Part shown: piece by piece, positions 34,795-44,349 of the stretch | How positions within the stretch are numbered: position 1 is the stretch's first letter | How the letters are laid out: each line of letters starts with the position of its first letter | DNA from: Pseudomonas antarctica | GTDB lineage: Bacteria > Pseudomonadota > Gammaproteobacteria > Pseudomonadales > Pseudomonadaceae | Assembly (NCBI RefSeq): GCF_001647715.1 | Contig: NZ_CP015600.1 | Location: 4,340,001-4,404,000 of the forward strand | Reading direction: 5' to 3' | Length of the DNA: 64,000 bases | Made by a program: the position numbers and the translations under genes | The notes under the pieces: model-generated | What the model was told of the DNA's origin: nothing | The model's database searches: none | The model's input: the letters and a program-made list of their open reading frames with translations, nothing else

Positions 34795-37164
34795 TCAATG
34801 CTTCATCATCGGCGTCGGTAATGCGAAGGCCACCACGTAGTCGCCTTTGCGTGCGGTTGCCGAATTGCCGCCCGCGCTGATGACCAGAAACTGGCGCCCG
34901 GTCTTGGGCGAAATATAGGTCATGGGGGTCGCTTCTGCGCCGACCGGCAAACGGCCCTTCCACAGTTCGTTGCCGGTACGCACATCCAGGGCGCGAATGT
35001 AAAAGTCCTGAGTGCCAGCCATGAAGACCAAGCCACTGGAGATAGTCACGGGGCCGCCGCGCGTGGGCATACCGATGGGCATGGGCAGGTGGGTAGCAAT
35101 GCCCAGCGGCCCGGTTTGTTCAGTGGTGCCCAATGGCATCGACCAGACGACTTTGCGCGTGGCCAGGTCCAACGCGCTGATGGTCCCGTAAGGCGGGGCC
35201 TGGCACGGGATGCCCAAGGGCGACAGGAAGCGTCCTTGTTCGATGCCCCATGGCGTGCCGGCCTGGGGCGCATTGCCTTCGTGACCACCACCGCTGAGCG
35301 CTTTTTCATCATAAACGGCGCGCGGGATCATCCGGCTCCAGGTCGCTACCCGCGTATCGTTGACGATCATGTAGCCGAGGTTCTCGGCGATCGAAGCGGA
35401 GCCCCAATTCATGCCGCCCAGCCAGCTCGGGTACTGCAGAGTCCGTCGTTCGCTGGGGGGCGTGAACTCGCCCTCGTAGCGCGACTGGCGAAACTCAATG
35501 CGGCACACCAACTGGTCCAACGGTGTGAGCCCCCACATACGTTTCTCACTCAACGGCTGTGTGCCGATGGAAGGCATTCCCACCAAATACGGCTGGGTCG
35601 GCGAGGTCCGGTCGTCAGCCATACCCCCTTGGGGAACAGCCTGCTCCTGCACCTGCGCAATCGGCGTGCCGGTGCGTCGGTCGAGCATGAAGATCTGTCC
35701 GCGCTTGGTGGTCTGGATCAACGCCGGCAGCGTTCCGCCGTTGCCATCCGGCACGTCATACAGCGAGGGCTGCGACGGCACATCGTAATCCCACAGGTCG
35801 TGGTGCACGGTTTGGAAACGCCAGCGCTCGCGGCCGGTGGCAATGTCCAGTGCAACAATAGAGGATGAGTAGCGGTCATCGGCTTCGGTGCGATGACCAC
35901 CCCAAAAGTCCGGTGTGGCATTGCCCGTCGGTAGATAGATCAGGCCCAGGGCCTCATCGAAAGCTGGCGTCGACCAAACATTCGGCGTACCCGCCGTGTA
36001 GGTTTGGCCCTCGGGTGGCTCACGCGTAATCGCCGGGTTGCCCAAATCCCAAGCCCACACCAGTGCTCCGGTGCGCACATTGAAAGCGCGAACCACGCCG
36101 GAGGGTTCGCCGGTTTTCTGATTATCCCAAACCAGCCCACCCACCACCACCAGATCACGCACCACGGTCGGTGCTGCGGTGGGGAAATAAAGGTCTTGAT
36201 CGGCATTGCCCATACCGATGCGTAAGCTGACGCTGCCTGCTTCACCAAAGCCATCACACGCTTGCCCGGTTTGCGCGTCCACTGCGATCAGGCGCGCGTC
36301 AACGGTGGTCGCAATCACCCTGCGCGTGCAGGCTTCATCCTGTTGAGTGGGCGCATCGTGCGTCGCGTCGTAATACCCCACGCCACGGCAACGCGGGTAA
36401 ACGTTGTTCGCCTGTACCTGCGGGTTGTGATGCCAGATTTCCTGACCGGTGTCGGCATCCAGGGCGAACAACTGGCTGGACTGCGTGCAGCCGTAGAGCA
36501 CACCATTCACATGCAGCGGCGTGACCACATGACCTTGCCTGCCAGTTGGAATTTCACCGGTCCTGTAGGTCCAGGCCACTTGCAGCCCGGCAACATTCTG
36601 CGGGGTGATTTGGTTTATCCGCGCATGCCGGGCCCCCGAAGGCGTTTGCCCAAAGTAACGCCAATCCGTCGCCGGCTCTACGCGACCGACCGCCCTTCCG
36701 GCGAAGGGTACGGACACGCCCTCCGCCGTCTGGATCGGCTGTGGCTGCAAGGCCATGTAGACCGTGGCCGCCAGGCAGAGTGTCAATACCGCCGCACCGG
36801 CGTAGGCGGCAGGTCGAACATTCCTGCGCAGAGGCGCACTGACAACGAGTACCAACACAGCCAAGACCGCGAGCGCTACCAGCCGTGAAAACAGCGGCCA
36901 GAAGTCCAGGCCCACCTCCCATAACGACCAGACGATGGTGACGATAAACACGCCCAGATAAACCACTGCGCCTTGCGGGAGGCGACGCATCAACAGCACG
37001 CCGCTGACCGTCAGGCCGATGCCCGCGAGCGCGAAGTACCAGGAACCACCAAGGGCCATCAGATAGGCGCCGCCGCCTAACAGGCACAGCCCGCCCAGCA
37101 ACAGGAACAGTCCAAGCACGCACAACAGTAGCGAGGCCGTTTTGGAAAGGACGGGCTGGGGCAT
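34795..37164 (-). CDS. membrane-bound PQQ-dependent dehydrogenase (glucose/quinate/shikimate type)
   Basis: A 789-residue quinoprotein. Five N-terminal membrane helices (about 1-130) anchor it, and the periplasmic part is an eight-bladed propeller with tryptophan-docking motifs such as ALDADTGQEIW, AFNVRTGALVW, ALDIATGRERW and ALDVRTGNELW. FQTVHHDLWDYDVPSQP and PCQAPPYGT match the glucose dehydrogenase family. It oxidises a sugar or cyclitol in the periplasm and passes electrons to ubiquinone. AAGGAG lies 10 nt before ATG 37164. It follows an SDR gene by 59 bp. Substrate (glucose versus quinate or another) is open. Confidence 0.9.
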   Translation of the reverse strand: MPQPVLSKTASLLLCVLGLFLLLGGLCLLGGGAYLMALGGSWYFALAGIGLTVSGVLLMRRLPQGAVVYLGVFIVTIVWSLWEVGLDFWPLFSRLVALAVLAVLVLVVSAPLRRNVRPAAYAGAAVLTLCLAATVYMALQPQPIQTAEGVSVPFAGRAVGRVEPATDWRYFGQTPSGARHARINQITPQNVAGLQVAWTYRTGEIPTGRQGHVVTPLHVNGVLYGCTQSSQLFALDADTGQEIWHHNPQVQANNVYPRCRGVGYYDATHDAPTQQDEACTRRVIATTVDARLIAVDAQTGQACDGFGEAGSVSLRIGMGNADQDLYFPTAAPTVVRDLVVVGGLVWDNQKTGEPSGVVRAFNVRTGALVWAWDLGNPAITREPPEGQTYTAGTPNVWSTPAFDEALGLIYLPTGNATPDFWGGHRTEADDRYSSSIVALDIATGRERWRFQTVHHDLWDYDVPSQPSLYDVPDGNGGTLPALIQTTKRGQIFMLDRRTGTPIAQVQEQAVPQGGMADDRTSPTQPYLVGMPSIGTQPLSEKRMWGLTPLDQLVCRIEFRQSRYEGEFTPPSERRTLQYPSWLGGMNWGSASIAENLGYMIVNDTRVATWSRMIPRAVYDEKALSGGGHEGNAPQAGTPWGIEQGRFLSPLGIPCQAPPYGTISALDLATRKVVWSMPLGTTEQTGPLGIATHLPMPIGMPTRGGPVTISSGLVFMAGTQDFYIRALDVRTGNELWKGRLPVGAEATPMTYISPKTGRQFLVISAGGNSATARKGDYVVAFALPTPMMKH

Positions 37165-37223
37165 CGAGTCGGTACTCCTTGTGGTGCAATGGCGGGCGCT
37201 GCAATTGCGGTTTGAGGCCTGCC

Positions 37224-37988
37224 CTAACGCATGACAAAACCACCGTCCACCGAAATGGACTGTCCTGTGACATAGCTGGCAGTGGAGCTGCTGAGCCAGA
37301 GCACGGCGTCCGCGATTTCTTCGGGGCGACCATGACGGCCCATGGGGATGCTCTTGACCATGTCCTTCAGCGCTTCGCCTTGACCTGCAGCGACCATCTG
37401 GTCGGCCATGGGCGTCCAGATCAAGCCGGGGCACACCGCATTGATGCGGATGTTTCTCGCGGCATATTCAAGCGCCGCACTTTTGGTCAATCCAATCACG
37501 CCGTGCTTGGCCGCATGATAGTTGGCCCGCTCCGCCCCCCCCACCAACCCGCCCAAGGACGAACAGTTGACGATGGTGCCGCTGCCCTGTCGACGCATCT
37601 GTTCCAGTTCGAATTTCATGCAACTCCAGACGCCGCGCAGGTTGACCGACATTACCCGGTCGTAATCCTCAACGCTGGCATCGGCGATTTCTGCCAGCAC
37701 GTTCTGGATCCCTGCGTTATTAAATGCCGCGTCGAGCCGGCCAAACGTGGCGACGGTCTCTTTGACCATAGCGTGCACCTGATCAATGTCCGAGACATCG
37801 CAGCCGATACCGATCGCTTGATAACCCGCGCCCACCAACACCTCGGCGGCGGCGCGTGCAGCCTGCGCGTTGACGTCGGCAATGGCGACGGCTGCACCGG
37901 CGTGCGCAAACGCCTTCGCTGTTGCCAAGCCGATCCCGGACGCTCCGCCAGTGACCAGCGCGACTTGATCTTGGAATGAAACGCTCAT
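37224..37988 (-). CDS. SDR-family oxidoreductase
   Basis: A 254-residue classical short-chain dehydrogenase: cofactor motif TGGASGIG (residues about 12-19), NNAG at the middle, catalytic Ser (VNCSSLGG), and YHAAKHG for Tyr and Lys. GAGGAAATACTC precedes ATG 37988. It probably uses NAD(P). It precedes the PQQ dehydrogenase gene and follows a LysR gene, all leftward, which suggests that the three deal with one polyol or ketone substrate. Confidence 0.9.
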   Translation of the reverse strand: MSVSFQDQVALVTGGASGIGLATAKAFAHAGAAVAIADVNAQAARAAAEVLVGAGYQAIGIGCDVSDIDQVHAMVKETVATFGRLDAAFNNAGIQNVLAEIADASVEDYDRVMSVNLRGVWSCMKFELEQMRRQGSGTIVNCSSLGGLVGGAERANYHAAKHGVIGLTKSAALEYAARNIRINAVCPGLIWTPMADQMVAAGQGEALKDMVKSIPMGRHGRPEEIADAVLWLSSSTASYVTGQSISVDGGFVMR

Positions 37989-38117
37989 GAGTATTTCCTC
38001 GCTAAAACATTGCGTCACGCTAATGAACGCAGCGAAGGATGAATACCGGGTGAAATCGGGATGTACTGATGAGTGCTGCTCAGCAATTACTGTAGAGGTG
38101 GGGCACCCTGTGCTGAT

Positions 38118-39026
38118 TTACGCGCCCAGCGGCTGCATTTCTCGGATCAGCTCGATCAGCAGTCGCAAGCCCATCGGCAATTGCCGGTGGCTGGAGTAAT
38201 ACATATAAAACCCGGGCGCTACGCTGGACCAATCATCCAGCACCCGAACCACCTCACCACGCGCCACCAGAGGCGCCATCGCCGGTTCGGGCGCATACAT
38301 CAGCCCTGCTCCGTGGCGAACCAGCGACAGGCCGACACGCGTTTCATCCAGGGTGATCGGGCCGGGCACCGCAACGGCCAATTGCTCGGTGCCTTTCTCG
38401 AACTCCCAGTCGTACATGCAGCCATTGCCCAGGCGAATACGCAGGCAGCGATGGTTGAGCAGGTCATTGGGATGCTGCGGCACACCAAACTGCTGCAAAT
38501 ACTCGGCAGAACCCGCCACCACCCAGCGAATATCTGCAGACAACCGCTGGGCGATCATATCTTCCGGCACCGTACCGCCGTAGCGGATACCCGCGTCATG
38601 CCCTGCGCCAATCACGTCGACGAGCAGGTTGGTGACGGTAAGGTCGACCTGGATGTCGGGATAACGCTCGTTGAACACCGGCAACACCGGACCGAGCAGC
38701 AAGTCAGCGGCATCGCTGAGCAGGTTCAGGCGGATGCGCCCGGTGGGCTCGTCGCGATAACGATTGAGCGCTTCCACCGCTTGGCCGATGTCATCCATAG
38801 GCTGACTGATGACGCTGTGAAGCTCCTCACCCGCAGCCGTCAACGTCACGCTGCGCGTGGTACGGTTCAACAAGCGAACACCGAGGCGGGCTTCCAGCCC
38901 CTTGATGGCATGGCTCAGCGCGGATGCACTGATCCCCACCTCCAGGCCGGCACGACTGAAACTTTGATGCCGGGCAATGGCCAGGAAGAGCACGAAGTCG
39001 GCAAGGTTGGCGCGGCTGATCTGCAT
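38118..39026 (-). CDS. LysR-family transcriptional regulator
   Basis: A 302-residue LysR regulator of the group with a C-terminal PLGA-type tail. HTH at about 17-36 (QSFSRAGLEVGISASALSHAI) and LLNRTTRSVTLTAAGEEL after it. The 129-bp gap to the SDR gene is large enough for a promoter, so it may control the SDR/PQQ dehydrogenase pair. Confidence 0.9.
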   Translation of the reverse strand: MQISRANLADFVLFLAIARHQSFSRAGLEVGISASALSHAIKGLEARLGVRLLNRTTRSVTLTAAGEELHSVISQPMDDIGQAVEALNRYRDEPTGRIRLNLLSDAADLLLGPVLPVFNERYPDIQVDLTVTNLLVDVIGAGHDAGIRYGGTVPEDMIAQRLSADIRWVVAGSAEYLQQFGVPQHPNDLLNHRCLRIRLGNGCMYDWEFEKGTEQLAVAVPGPITLDETRVGLSLVRHGAGLMYAPEPAMAPLVARGEVVRVLDDWSSVAPGFYMYYSSHRQLPMGLRLLIELIREMQPLGA

Positions 39027-39112
39027 GTCAGTGTCCTGGGCGGTGGTGACGTCTGCCCGGAAGTTTACCGAGTTTTTGGCAGGTTATTGATGAGCTGTGC
39101 TCAGCAACCGTA

Positions 39113-40330
39113 TCAATGGCCTTCCACCACTGGCTTGCCGGTACCACGAGCTCCCGGTTTGAAACCATGTTCACTGGACCACCAGGCAATCGCAAACGAC
39201 AGCGCAATCAGTACCACCATGGCCCATGGAAAAGCTGCGACACCCCACGTATCAAGTAACACCCCTCCCACTATGCCGCTGCCGGCAATCGCACTGTTCC
39301 ACGCCACCACATTCAGCGACAGCGCCACATCCGCGCCATCCCCGGCGGCATCCGCCAGCGCGGTTTGCAGCAGCGTGGCAGCACCGCCGAAGCTCAAGCC
39401 CCACACAGCCACGTCGAGGTAAATCACCCAAGGCACGCTGCCCGACACACCGAACACCACAGACACCAGCGCGAATGTCGCCAGGCTCACCAGTACGGTC
39501 TTGCGCAATAGCGGCTCGACCAATTTTGCCGTCAGCCAAATCCCCACCAACGCAGCGATGCCAAATACCAGCAGCACCAGATCGACCCGATCGGCCAATC
39601 CCGCAGGCGCCACGAACGGAGCGATGTAGGTGTACAGAATGTTGTGCGCCAGCATCCAACTGATCACTACCGCCAGCACCGGCCGCACGCCGGGCGTGGT
39701 CAGCACTTTACCCAGCGACAAACGCTGATGCGCCGCCTGCGGCGGATAGTCCGGGACTTTCGCCAGCACCCACACAATCAGCACCAAGGTTAGCGCCGAC
39801 ATGAGGCCGAACGTCGTGCGCCAGCCCACCAGCCCCCCCAGCCACGTGCCGAGCGGTACGCCCAACGACAGCGCAATCGGTGTGCCGACCATGGCCAATG
39901 CGAGCGCCCTGCCCTGTTGCTCCGGCGCGACCATACGCCGGGCATAACCCGCCAGCAGGCTCCAGGCCAAGCCCGCCGCCACACCGGCGAAGAAACGCGC
40001 CACCAGGGTGACGCCGTAGTGGGACGACAGCGCAGTGATGGAGTTGAACAGCAGGAAGCCGACAATGGTCAGCAACAACACATTACGCCGACGCCAGCCC
40101 CGGGTGGCAATCGTCATGGGGATCACCGCCAGCACGGAGCCCAATGCGTAGGCGGTGACCATCTGCCCGGCTGCCGAAGGGGAAATCGACAGGCCTTCGC
40201 TGATCAACGGCAGCAGGCCGGCGGGCAGGGTTTCAGTGACGATGCAGATAAAGCCGGTCATGGCCAGGGCGAGCAAGGCGCCAATGGGCAGGCGCTCGGA
40301 CGACGCGGATAAGCTGAGTGAGGGGGTCAC
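39113..40330 (-). CDS. MFS transporter (sugar efflux/AraJ-like)
   Basis: A 405-residue twelve-helix exporter of the DHA1/SotB-AraJ group: GFICIVTETLPAGLLPLIS on helix 1 and GRALALAMVGTPIALSLGVPLGTWLG. GTG at 40330 was chosen because AAGGAG lies 6 nt upstream; a GTG seven codons earlier has no such site. It is divergent from a TetR gene, and an inverted pair of TAAATACT-type boxes lies in the shared promoter. Confidence 0.9.
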   Translation of the reverse strand: MTPSLSLSASSERLPIGALLALAMTGFICIVTETLPAGLLPLISEGLSISPSAAGQMVTAYALGSVLAVIPMTIATRGWRRRNVLLLTIVGFLLFNSITALSSHYGVTLVARFFAGVAAGLAWSLLAGYARRMVAPEQQGRALALAMVGTPIALSLGVPLGTWLGGLVGWRTTFGLMSALTLVLIVWVLAKVPDYPPQAAHQRLSLGKVLTTPGVRPVLAVVISWMLAHNILYTYIAPFVAPAGLADRVDLVLLVFGIAALVGIWLTAKLVEPLLRKTVLVSLATFALVSVVFGVSGSVPWVIYLDVAVWGLSFGGAATLLQTALADAAGDGADVALSLNVVAWNSAIAGSGIVGGVLLDTWGVAAFPWAMVVLIALSFAIAWWSSEHGFKPGARGTGKPVVEGH

Positions 40331-40352
40331 GGGAAACTCCTTTTGAGCCACT

Positions 40353-40426
40353 TAAATACTGATCGATACAACTGTTGCAGGTAGGCGTGATGCATTGTCA
40401 ACGACTTATGTATCGACTAGTATTTA
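40353..40426. promoter_or_regulatory. inverted operator pair between MFS and TetR genes
   Basis: TAAATACTGATCGATAC (40353-40369) and GTATCGACTAGTATTTA (40410-40426) are inverted copies of one 17-bp box (15 of 17 match), one near each start codon. They are the likely binding sites of the adjacent TetR repressor for control of both promoters. Confidence 0.7.
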
Positions 40427-40451
40427 TCTCGTAATCCAGAGGACTCTTGAA

Positions 40452-41099
40452 ATGGCACAGATGGGCCGCCCGCGTAATTTTGACCGTGACCAGGCCGTGG
40501 AGCAGGCCCTGCACTTGTTCTGGGAGCACGGCTACGACGCCACCTCACTCGCCCAGCTCAAGGCCGGCCTGGGCGGTGGTATCTCCGCGCCGAGTTTTTA
40601 CGCGGCGTTCGGCTCCAAAGAGGCACTGTTCGATGAATGCGTGCAGCGCTACCTCGCGACCTACGCCCAGGTCACCGAATGCCTGTGGGACGAAAACCTG
40701 GCTCCACGCCAGGCCATCGAAACCGCGCTGCGCCAGTCGGCACGCATGCAGTGTGAGGACGGGCACCCCAAGGGCTGCATGGTGGCGCTGGGCGTGATGA
40801 GCGCACCCAGCCCTGAAAATGCGCGGGTGGCGGATGCCTTGACGCAATCGCGCGCACGAACGCGGGCGGGCATCGTGGCGTGTGTTGAGCGCGGAATCCG
40901 CGCCGGGCAACTCCCGGACACGCTTGAAGCACCGGTGATGGCGACGGTGTTTGACAGCTTCCTGCAAGGCGTTTCGATCCTGGCGCGCGATAAAGTGACA
41001 CACACCACCCTTGATGCCGCGATAACACAGCTAATGCAGACGTGGGATATTGCTTCTGCGATGGTGGCGAGCAGAGTCGAAGACACCGGAACCGTTTAA
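40452..41099 (+). CDS. TetR/AcrR-family transcriptional regulator
   Basis: A 215-residue repressor. HTH within residues about 8-55 (MGRPRNFDRDQAVEQALHLF; SFYAAFGSKEALF). ATG 40452 starts at the conserved GRPR segment; the codons upstream lie over the operator region. It should repress the divergent MFS gene and itself, released by the exported compound. Confidence 0.9.
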   Translation: MAQMGRPRNFDRDQAVEQALHLFWEHGYDATSLAQLKAGLGGGISAPSFYAAFGSKEALFDECVQRYLATYAQVTECLWDENLAPRQAIETALRQSARMQCEDGHPKGCMVALGVMSAPSPENARVADALTQSRARTRAGIVACVERGIRAGQLPDTLEAPVMATVFDSFLQGVSILARDKVTHTTLDAAITQLMQTWDIASAMVASRVEDTGTV

Positions 41100-41282
41100 A
41101 CGGTTGCTATGCGTATGCACTGGCGCACTGTCCCACCGGGCGCCTGTGCCGACACATATTTTGGTGGCACTCCAACGGTTAATGAAGGCTTTGCCTGGCC
41201 CACCTAAAAGGGCTGCGCGAGCCGATACAATTTAACGCCCTACCCCAACAACCTTGCCGTTCAATCAACAGAGTGGCATTGG

Positions 41283-41954
41283 CTATTTTGATCGATCGCT
41301 TAGACGCTTCACTTGATCTAGTTGCTCCTTCAAAAAGAACGCTAACTGAAGTCTGGTTCTTTCGGAGCAATCAATGACATGACCGCCATTATGTTCTATC
41401 ACCAAGGGCCTCTTAAAGAGGGCCGACACCTCGTAGGAATAACGCAGCGGGACTATAAAATCCGCACGCCCAATTATGTGCACCGAAGGAAGGTCGTAAC
41501 TGTCTTTTGCTTCATAGAGACTCTGTAGAAGCGGGTCATTGGCGAAAAAACCACCCACCAAAATTGCAAAATTAAAAGCAAGAGGATATTGCGCCCCAAT
41601 AATGCCGTCCGGCGCGCGAAGCCCAACCAATAAAGCAGTAAGCGCCGCCCCTTGGCTAAAACCCAGAACCCCGTCAAATGGCCCATTGTCTCTAAAAAAC
41701 GAGACTATATGTTCATAGGTTTTTGCCCACCCTTTATAACTCACCGGTGTGGAATGCACACCGGCCCCCTTAACCTTATTACTTGCCTCTATAGCATGCC
41801 ACCAACCGTGGTCACCCTCAGCAAGGCTGGGGGCATCCAAATAAATAAAGTCAGCCAGTTCTTTCAGCTCGCTTACCAGCGAATTAGATTGGTTTTGCAT
41901 GATATCGGCGCTTCCGTGATAGCCATGCAAGCAAAGAATTCGAAGCTTTTTCAT
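41283..41954 (-). CDS. FSH-family serine hydrolase
   Basis: A 223-residue alpha/beta hydrolase of the FSH1 type, a family best known from fungi and eukaryotes. Features are ILCLHGYHGSADIMQNQS at the N-terminus, nucleophile in GFSQGAALT, Asp in GRADFIVP and His in HNGGHVID. Start MKKLRI at 41954 follows GGACAATGTA. The gene is AT-richer than its neighbours, suggesting acquisition by transfer. Substrate unknown; an esterase or thioesterase role is likely. Confidence 0.8.
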   Translation of the reverse strand: MKKLRILCLHGYHGSADIMQNQSNSLVSELKELADFIYLDAPSLAEGDHGWWHAIEASNKVKGAGVHSTPVSYKGWAKTYEHIVSFFRDNGPFDGVLGFSQGAALTALLVGLRAPDGIIGAQYPLAFNFAILVGGFFANDPLLQSLYEAKDSYDLPSVHIIGRADFIVPLRYSYEVSALFKRPLVIEHNGGHVIDCSERTRLQLAFFLKEQLDQVKRLSDRSK

Positions 41955-42065
41955 TACATTGTCCATATAAAAACGTAAAAAATCAGCTAAGCACCAGCAT
42001 GACTATAATCCTGGTGCGCAGCTGATTTGCTTTAGCTAAAAACAGATATCGACGCCGACGTCTTA

Positions 42066-42719
42066 CTAGCGACCATAGTAAGCAGTGAAACTAGCCTTAC
42101 CTAAAACTTTGTCACCTAGCCCTTTATTCAAAAAGAATGAATGAATCGCTGGGCTCGCTGTTTTTGGAATGCCTGCGGCTTTTTCGATATCATCAACAGA
42201 CAAGGCGTAAGCCGTGAAAACGTAAGCATGTGGTTTGTCCCCCAGCGGTGGGCATGGGCCGCCGTAGTTTCCATTCGCACCTGTAGCGCCGGTATCAACA
42301 AAATCGTTAGTACCATTTGACGCGGGCACTGGCAGCTTGCCACCAGCGCTACCAGCACCCCGGGCAAGCCCTGTTTCTGAGGCAGGAATGTTGTACACCG
42401 CCCAATGCCAGAAACCACTACCCGTAGGCAAATCCTTATCTTGGACTTGCAGCGCGACAGACTTTGTTCCGGCCGGCAGATTTGACCACTGGATTGCTGG
42501 CGAAACGTTGGAGCCCGAGCAACCAAAGCCATTGAGCAGATAGGCTTTGTCGAATTGGCCCGACGCCAAGTCAGGACTTGATACCGTAAAGGCAGATGCG
42601 GCTGACGCTAACGTGCTTAAGCTACTCATCACCATAAACGCTGCCAACGCAGCGCCACGGGGAAAAGCCGACAAAAAAGTTTTATCGTTAGATCTTTTAG
42701 TGTTTGAGAAAATGGGCAT
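42066..42719 (-). CDS. YbhB/YbcL family (Raf kinase inhibitor-like) protein, secreted
   Basis: A 217-residue PEBP-fold protein. The signal region (about 1-43) has a hydrophobic stretch AALAAFMVMSSLSTLA ending in ASAASA. Family motifs are GFGCSGSNVSPAIQWSNLP, FWHWAVYNIP and GPCPPLGDKPHAYVFTAYAL, forming the anion-binding pocket. GAAGGAACAAAC precedes ATG 42719. Periplasmic; biochemical role of bacterial members is unclear. Confidence 0.88.
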   Translation of the reverse strand: MPIFSNTKRSNDKTFLSAFPRGAALAAFMVMSSLSTLASAASAFTVSSPDLASGQFDKAYLLNGFGCSGSNVSPAIQWSNLPAGTKSVALQVQDKDLPTGSGFWHWAVYNIPASETGLARGAGSAGGKLPVPASNGTNDFVDTGATGANGNYGGPCPPLGDKPHAYVFTAYALSVDDIEKAAGIPKTASPAIHSFFLNKGLGDKVLGKASFTAYYGR

Positions 42720-43384
42720 GTTTGTTCCTTCGAATTCATTATTTTCGTTTGCGATGCGGGTCGTTTCTCTAGAGCTCATGGGGTGGCACCTCGTGATTGG
42801 GTGCATTAAAAGTATCGATAAAGAGGTGACCGTTCTATATGAAAACGCTCAAGAGATCATTGCAAAAAACGAAGGAGTCGGCACTACAAAGAGCGCACAA
42901 CACCACTTTCTTAACCATGGCAATTTAATGAAGTAACAACGCCCCATCCAAAATGTGCTACCGCTGCAGTACAGGGTTGATTATTTACATTTGCGATGGC
43001 ATATGCTGAGATGGACAATTACTTATGAAATACTGAGGTGCTCGCGCTGATCCCCCGCCCCAGAACACAGGCTGATACTCAGAAACATAAATAATAAATG
43101 CGCCACCCTTGAGGCTTCGTTTATAAGATCTGGACGCCATGAAGCAGGGCAGGATGATTTGAAAAAACAGACTGCAAACAACCGAAAACAATTCGTCGTC
43201 TTAAGAGCTTGCAAGAAAAATAGGCATTTGACCTAAACTGAGCGCTCTAATCAAAAACGAGATCACCCGCGTCGGCTCTAAATACGCAGGTACGTCAATC
43301 GATGGGTGAAAACGTCTGTGATACGTCATTGCTTCGATCCTAAGAAGGCCATGCTGGACCGTCTTAGGATCGGACGATCACGGT
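42720..43384. other. 665-bp stretch without a recognisable gene
   Basis: AT-rich DNA between the YbhB gene start and the enoyl-CoA hydratase stop. Short minus-strand frames (such as 42985-43191) have no ribosome site or family. The YbhB promoter must lie at its left end; otherwise nothing was recognised. Confidence 0.4.
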
Positions 43385-44263
43385 TTAACGGTGGCGGAAA
43401 ACAGGCGCACGCTTACTCAGAAATGCTTGCATGCCTTCTTTTTGTCCATCCGTTGCAAAGGCGGCTTGGAAAAGCCTTCTCTCGTGCAATGCACCTTCGG
43501 TCAAACCGACCTCTAGCGCACGGTTGACTGCCGCTTTGGCCATGCGTACCGCGGGCAAATTGTAGCCCGCGATTGTATGTGCCGCTTCTAACGCTGTTTG
43601 CAGCAACTCCGAGGAAGGTACGATTCTTGACACTAATCCAGCGGCCTTCGCCTCCAGTGCATTTATAGATCGGCCCGTAAGTATCATATCCATCGCCAAT
43701 GCCTTACCGACCGATTTGGTGAGACGTTGAGAGCCGCCAATACCGGGGAGTATCCCGAGTTTAATTTCAGGCTGGCCAAAATGAGCGTCCTCCGCTGCAA
43801 TAATGAAATCACACATCATTGCTAACTCACAACCTCCACCCAGCGCGTAACCACTGACAGCAGCAACGATAGGTTTACCAATAGAAAGTAGTTCTTGCCA
43901 GGCCGCAAAAATATCTTGATTTTGCAGGTCGACCATTGTTTTGTCAGCCATCTCTTCAATATCCGCACCCGCAGCAAAAGCTCGCGGACTGCCCACAATG
44001 ACGATCGCTCCCACGTTTTCATCTGCGTCAAAACCTCTCAATGCTGACACCACCTCTTGTGACATTAGCACGTTGATCGCATTCAAACTTTTCGGCCGAT
44101 TTAAGGTAATTATTCCGACACGCCCACGGCGCTCAACCAAAATCGTTTCATACTGGAGCTTAGAAAAAGCGTCAACGTTACTTCCCGCCTCATTTAATGG
44201 CGCGGACACGTGAAGCGGTGATTTTTTACCAGTCGACACACTTGGAGTTGATGAAGTTGACAT
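43385..44263 (-). CDS. enoyl-CoA hydratase/isomerase (crotonase) family protein
   Basis: A 292-residue crotonase with an unusual N-terminal extension of about 37 polar residues before the core ([16 protein letters not shown]). Both catalytic glutamates are present: [15 protein letters not shown] and [13 protein letters not shown], so hydratase activity is expected; the oxyanion hole is in [15 protein letters not shown] lies 8 nt before ATG 44263. It follows the CaiB gene by 86 bp. This pair has the order of acuN-acuK, which turn acrylate into 3-hydroxypropionate through CoA esters, but carnitine-type pathways use similar pairs. Confidence 0.88.
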   Translation of the reverse strand: MSTSSTPSVSTGKKSPLHVSAPLNEAGSNVDAFSKLQYETILVERRGRVGIITLNRPKSLNAINVLMSQEVVSALRGFDADENVGAIVIVGSPRAFAAGADIEEMADKTMVDLQNQDIFAAWQELLSIGKPIVAAVSGYALGGGCELAMMCDFIIAAEDAHFGQPEIKLGILPGIGGSQRLTKSVGKALAMDMILTGRSINALEAKAAGLVSRIVPSSELLQTALEAAHTIAGYNLPAVRMAKAAVNRALEVGLTEGALHERRLFQAAFATDGQKEGMQAFLSKRAPVFRHR

Positions 44264-44349
44264 TTCTAGTACCTCGTTAGCAATAAGTAGACTTCGAATA
44301 TCAGTCATGGCACTTAAACTGACTTCTTTAATTAACGTTGACCTTGAAT

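Noticed and set aside
42985..43191. 68-codon minus-strand frame with hydrophobic start
   Set aside because: No ribosome site, odd composition, and no similarity to known proteins that I can see.
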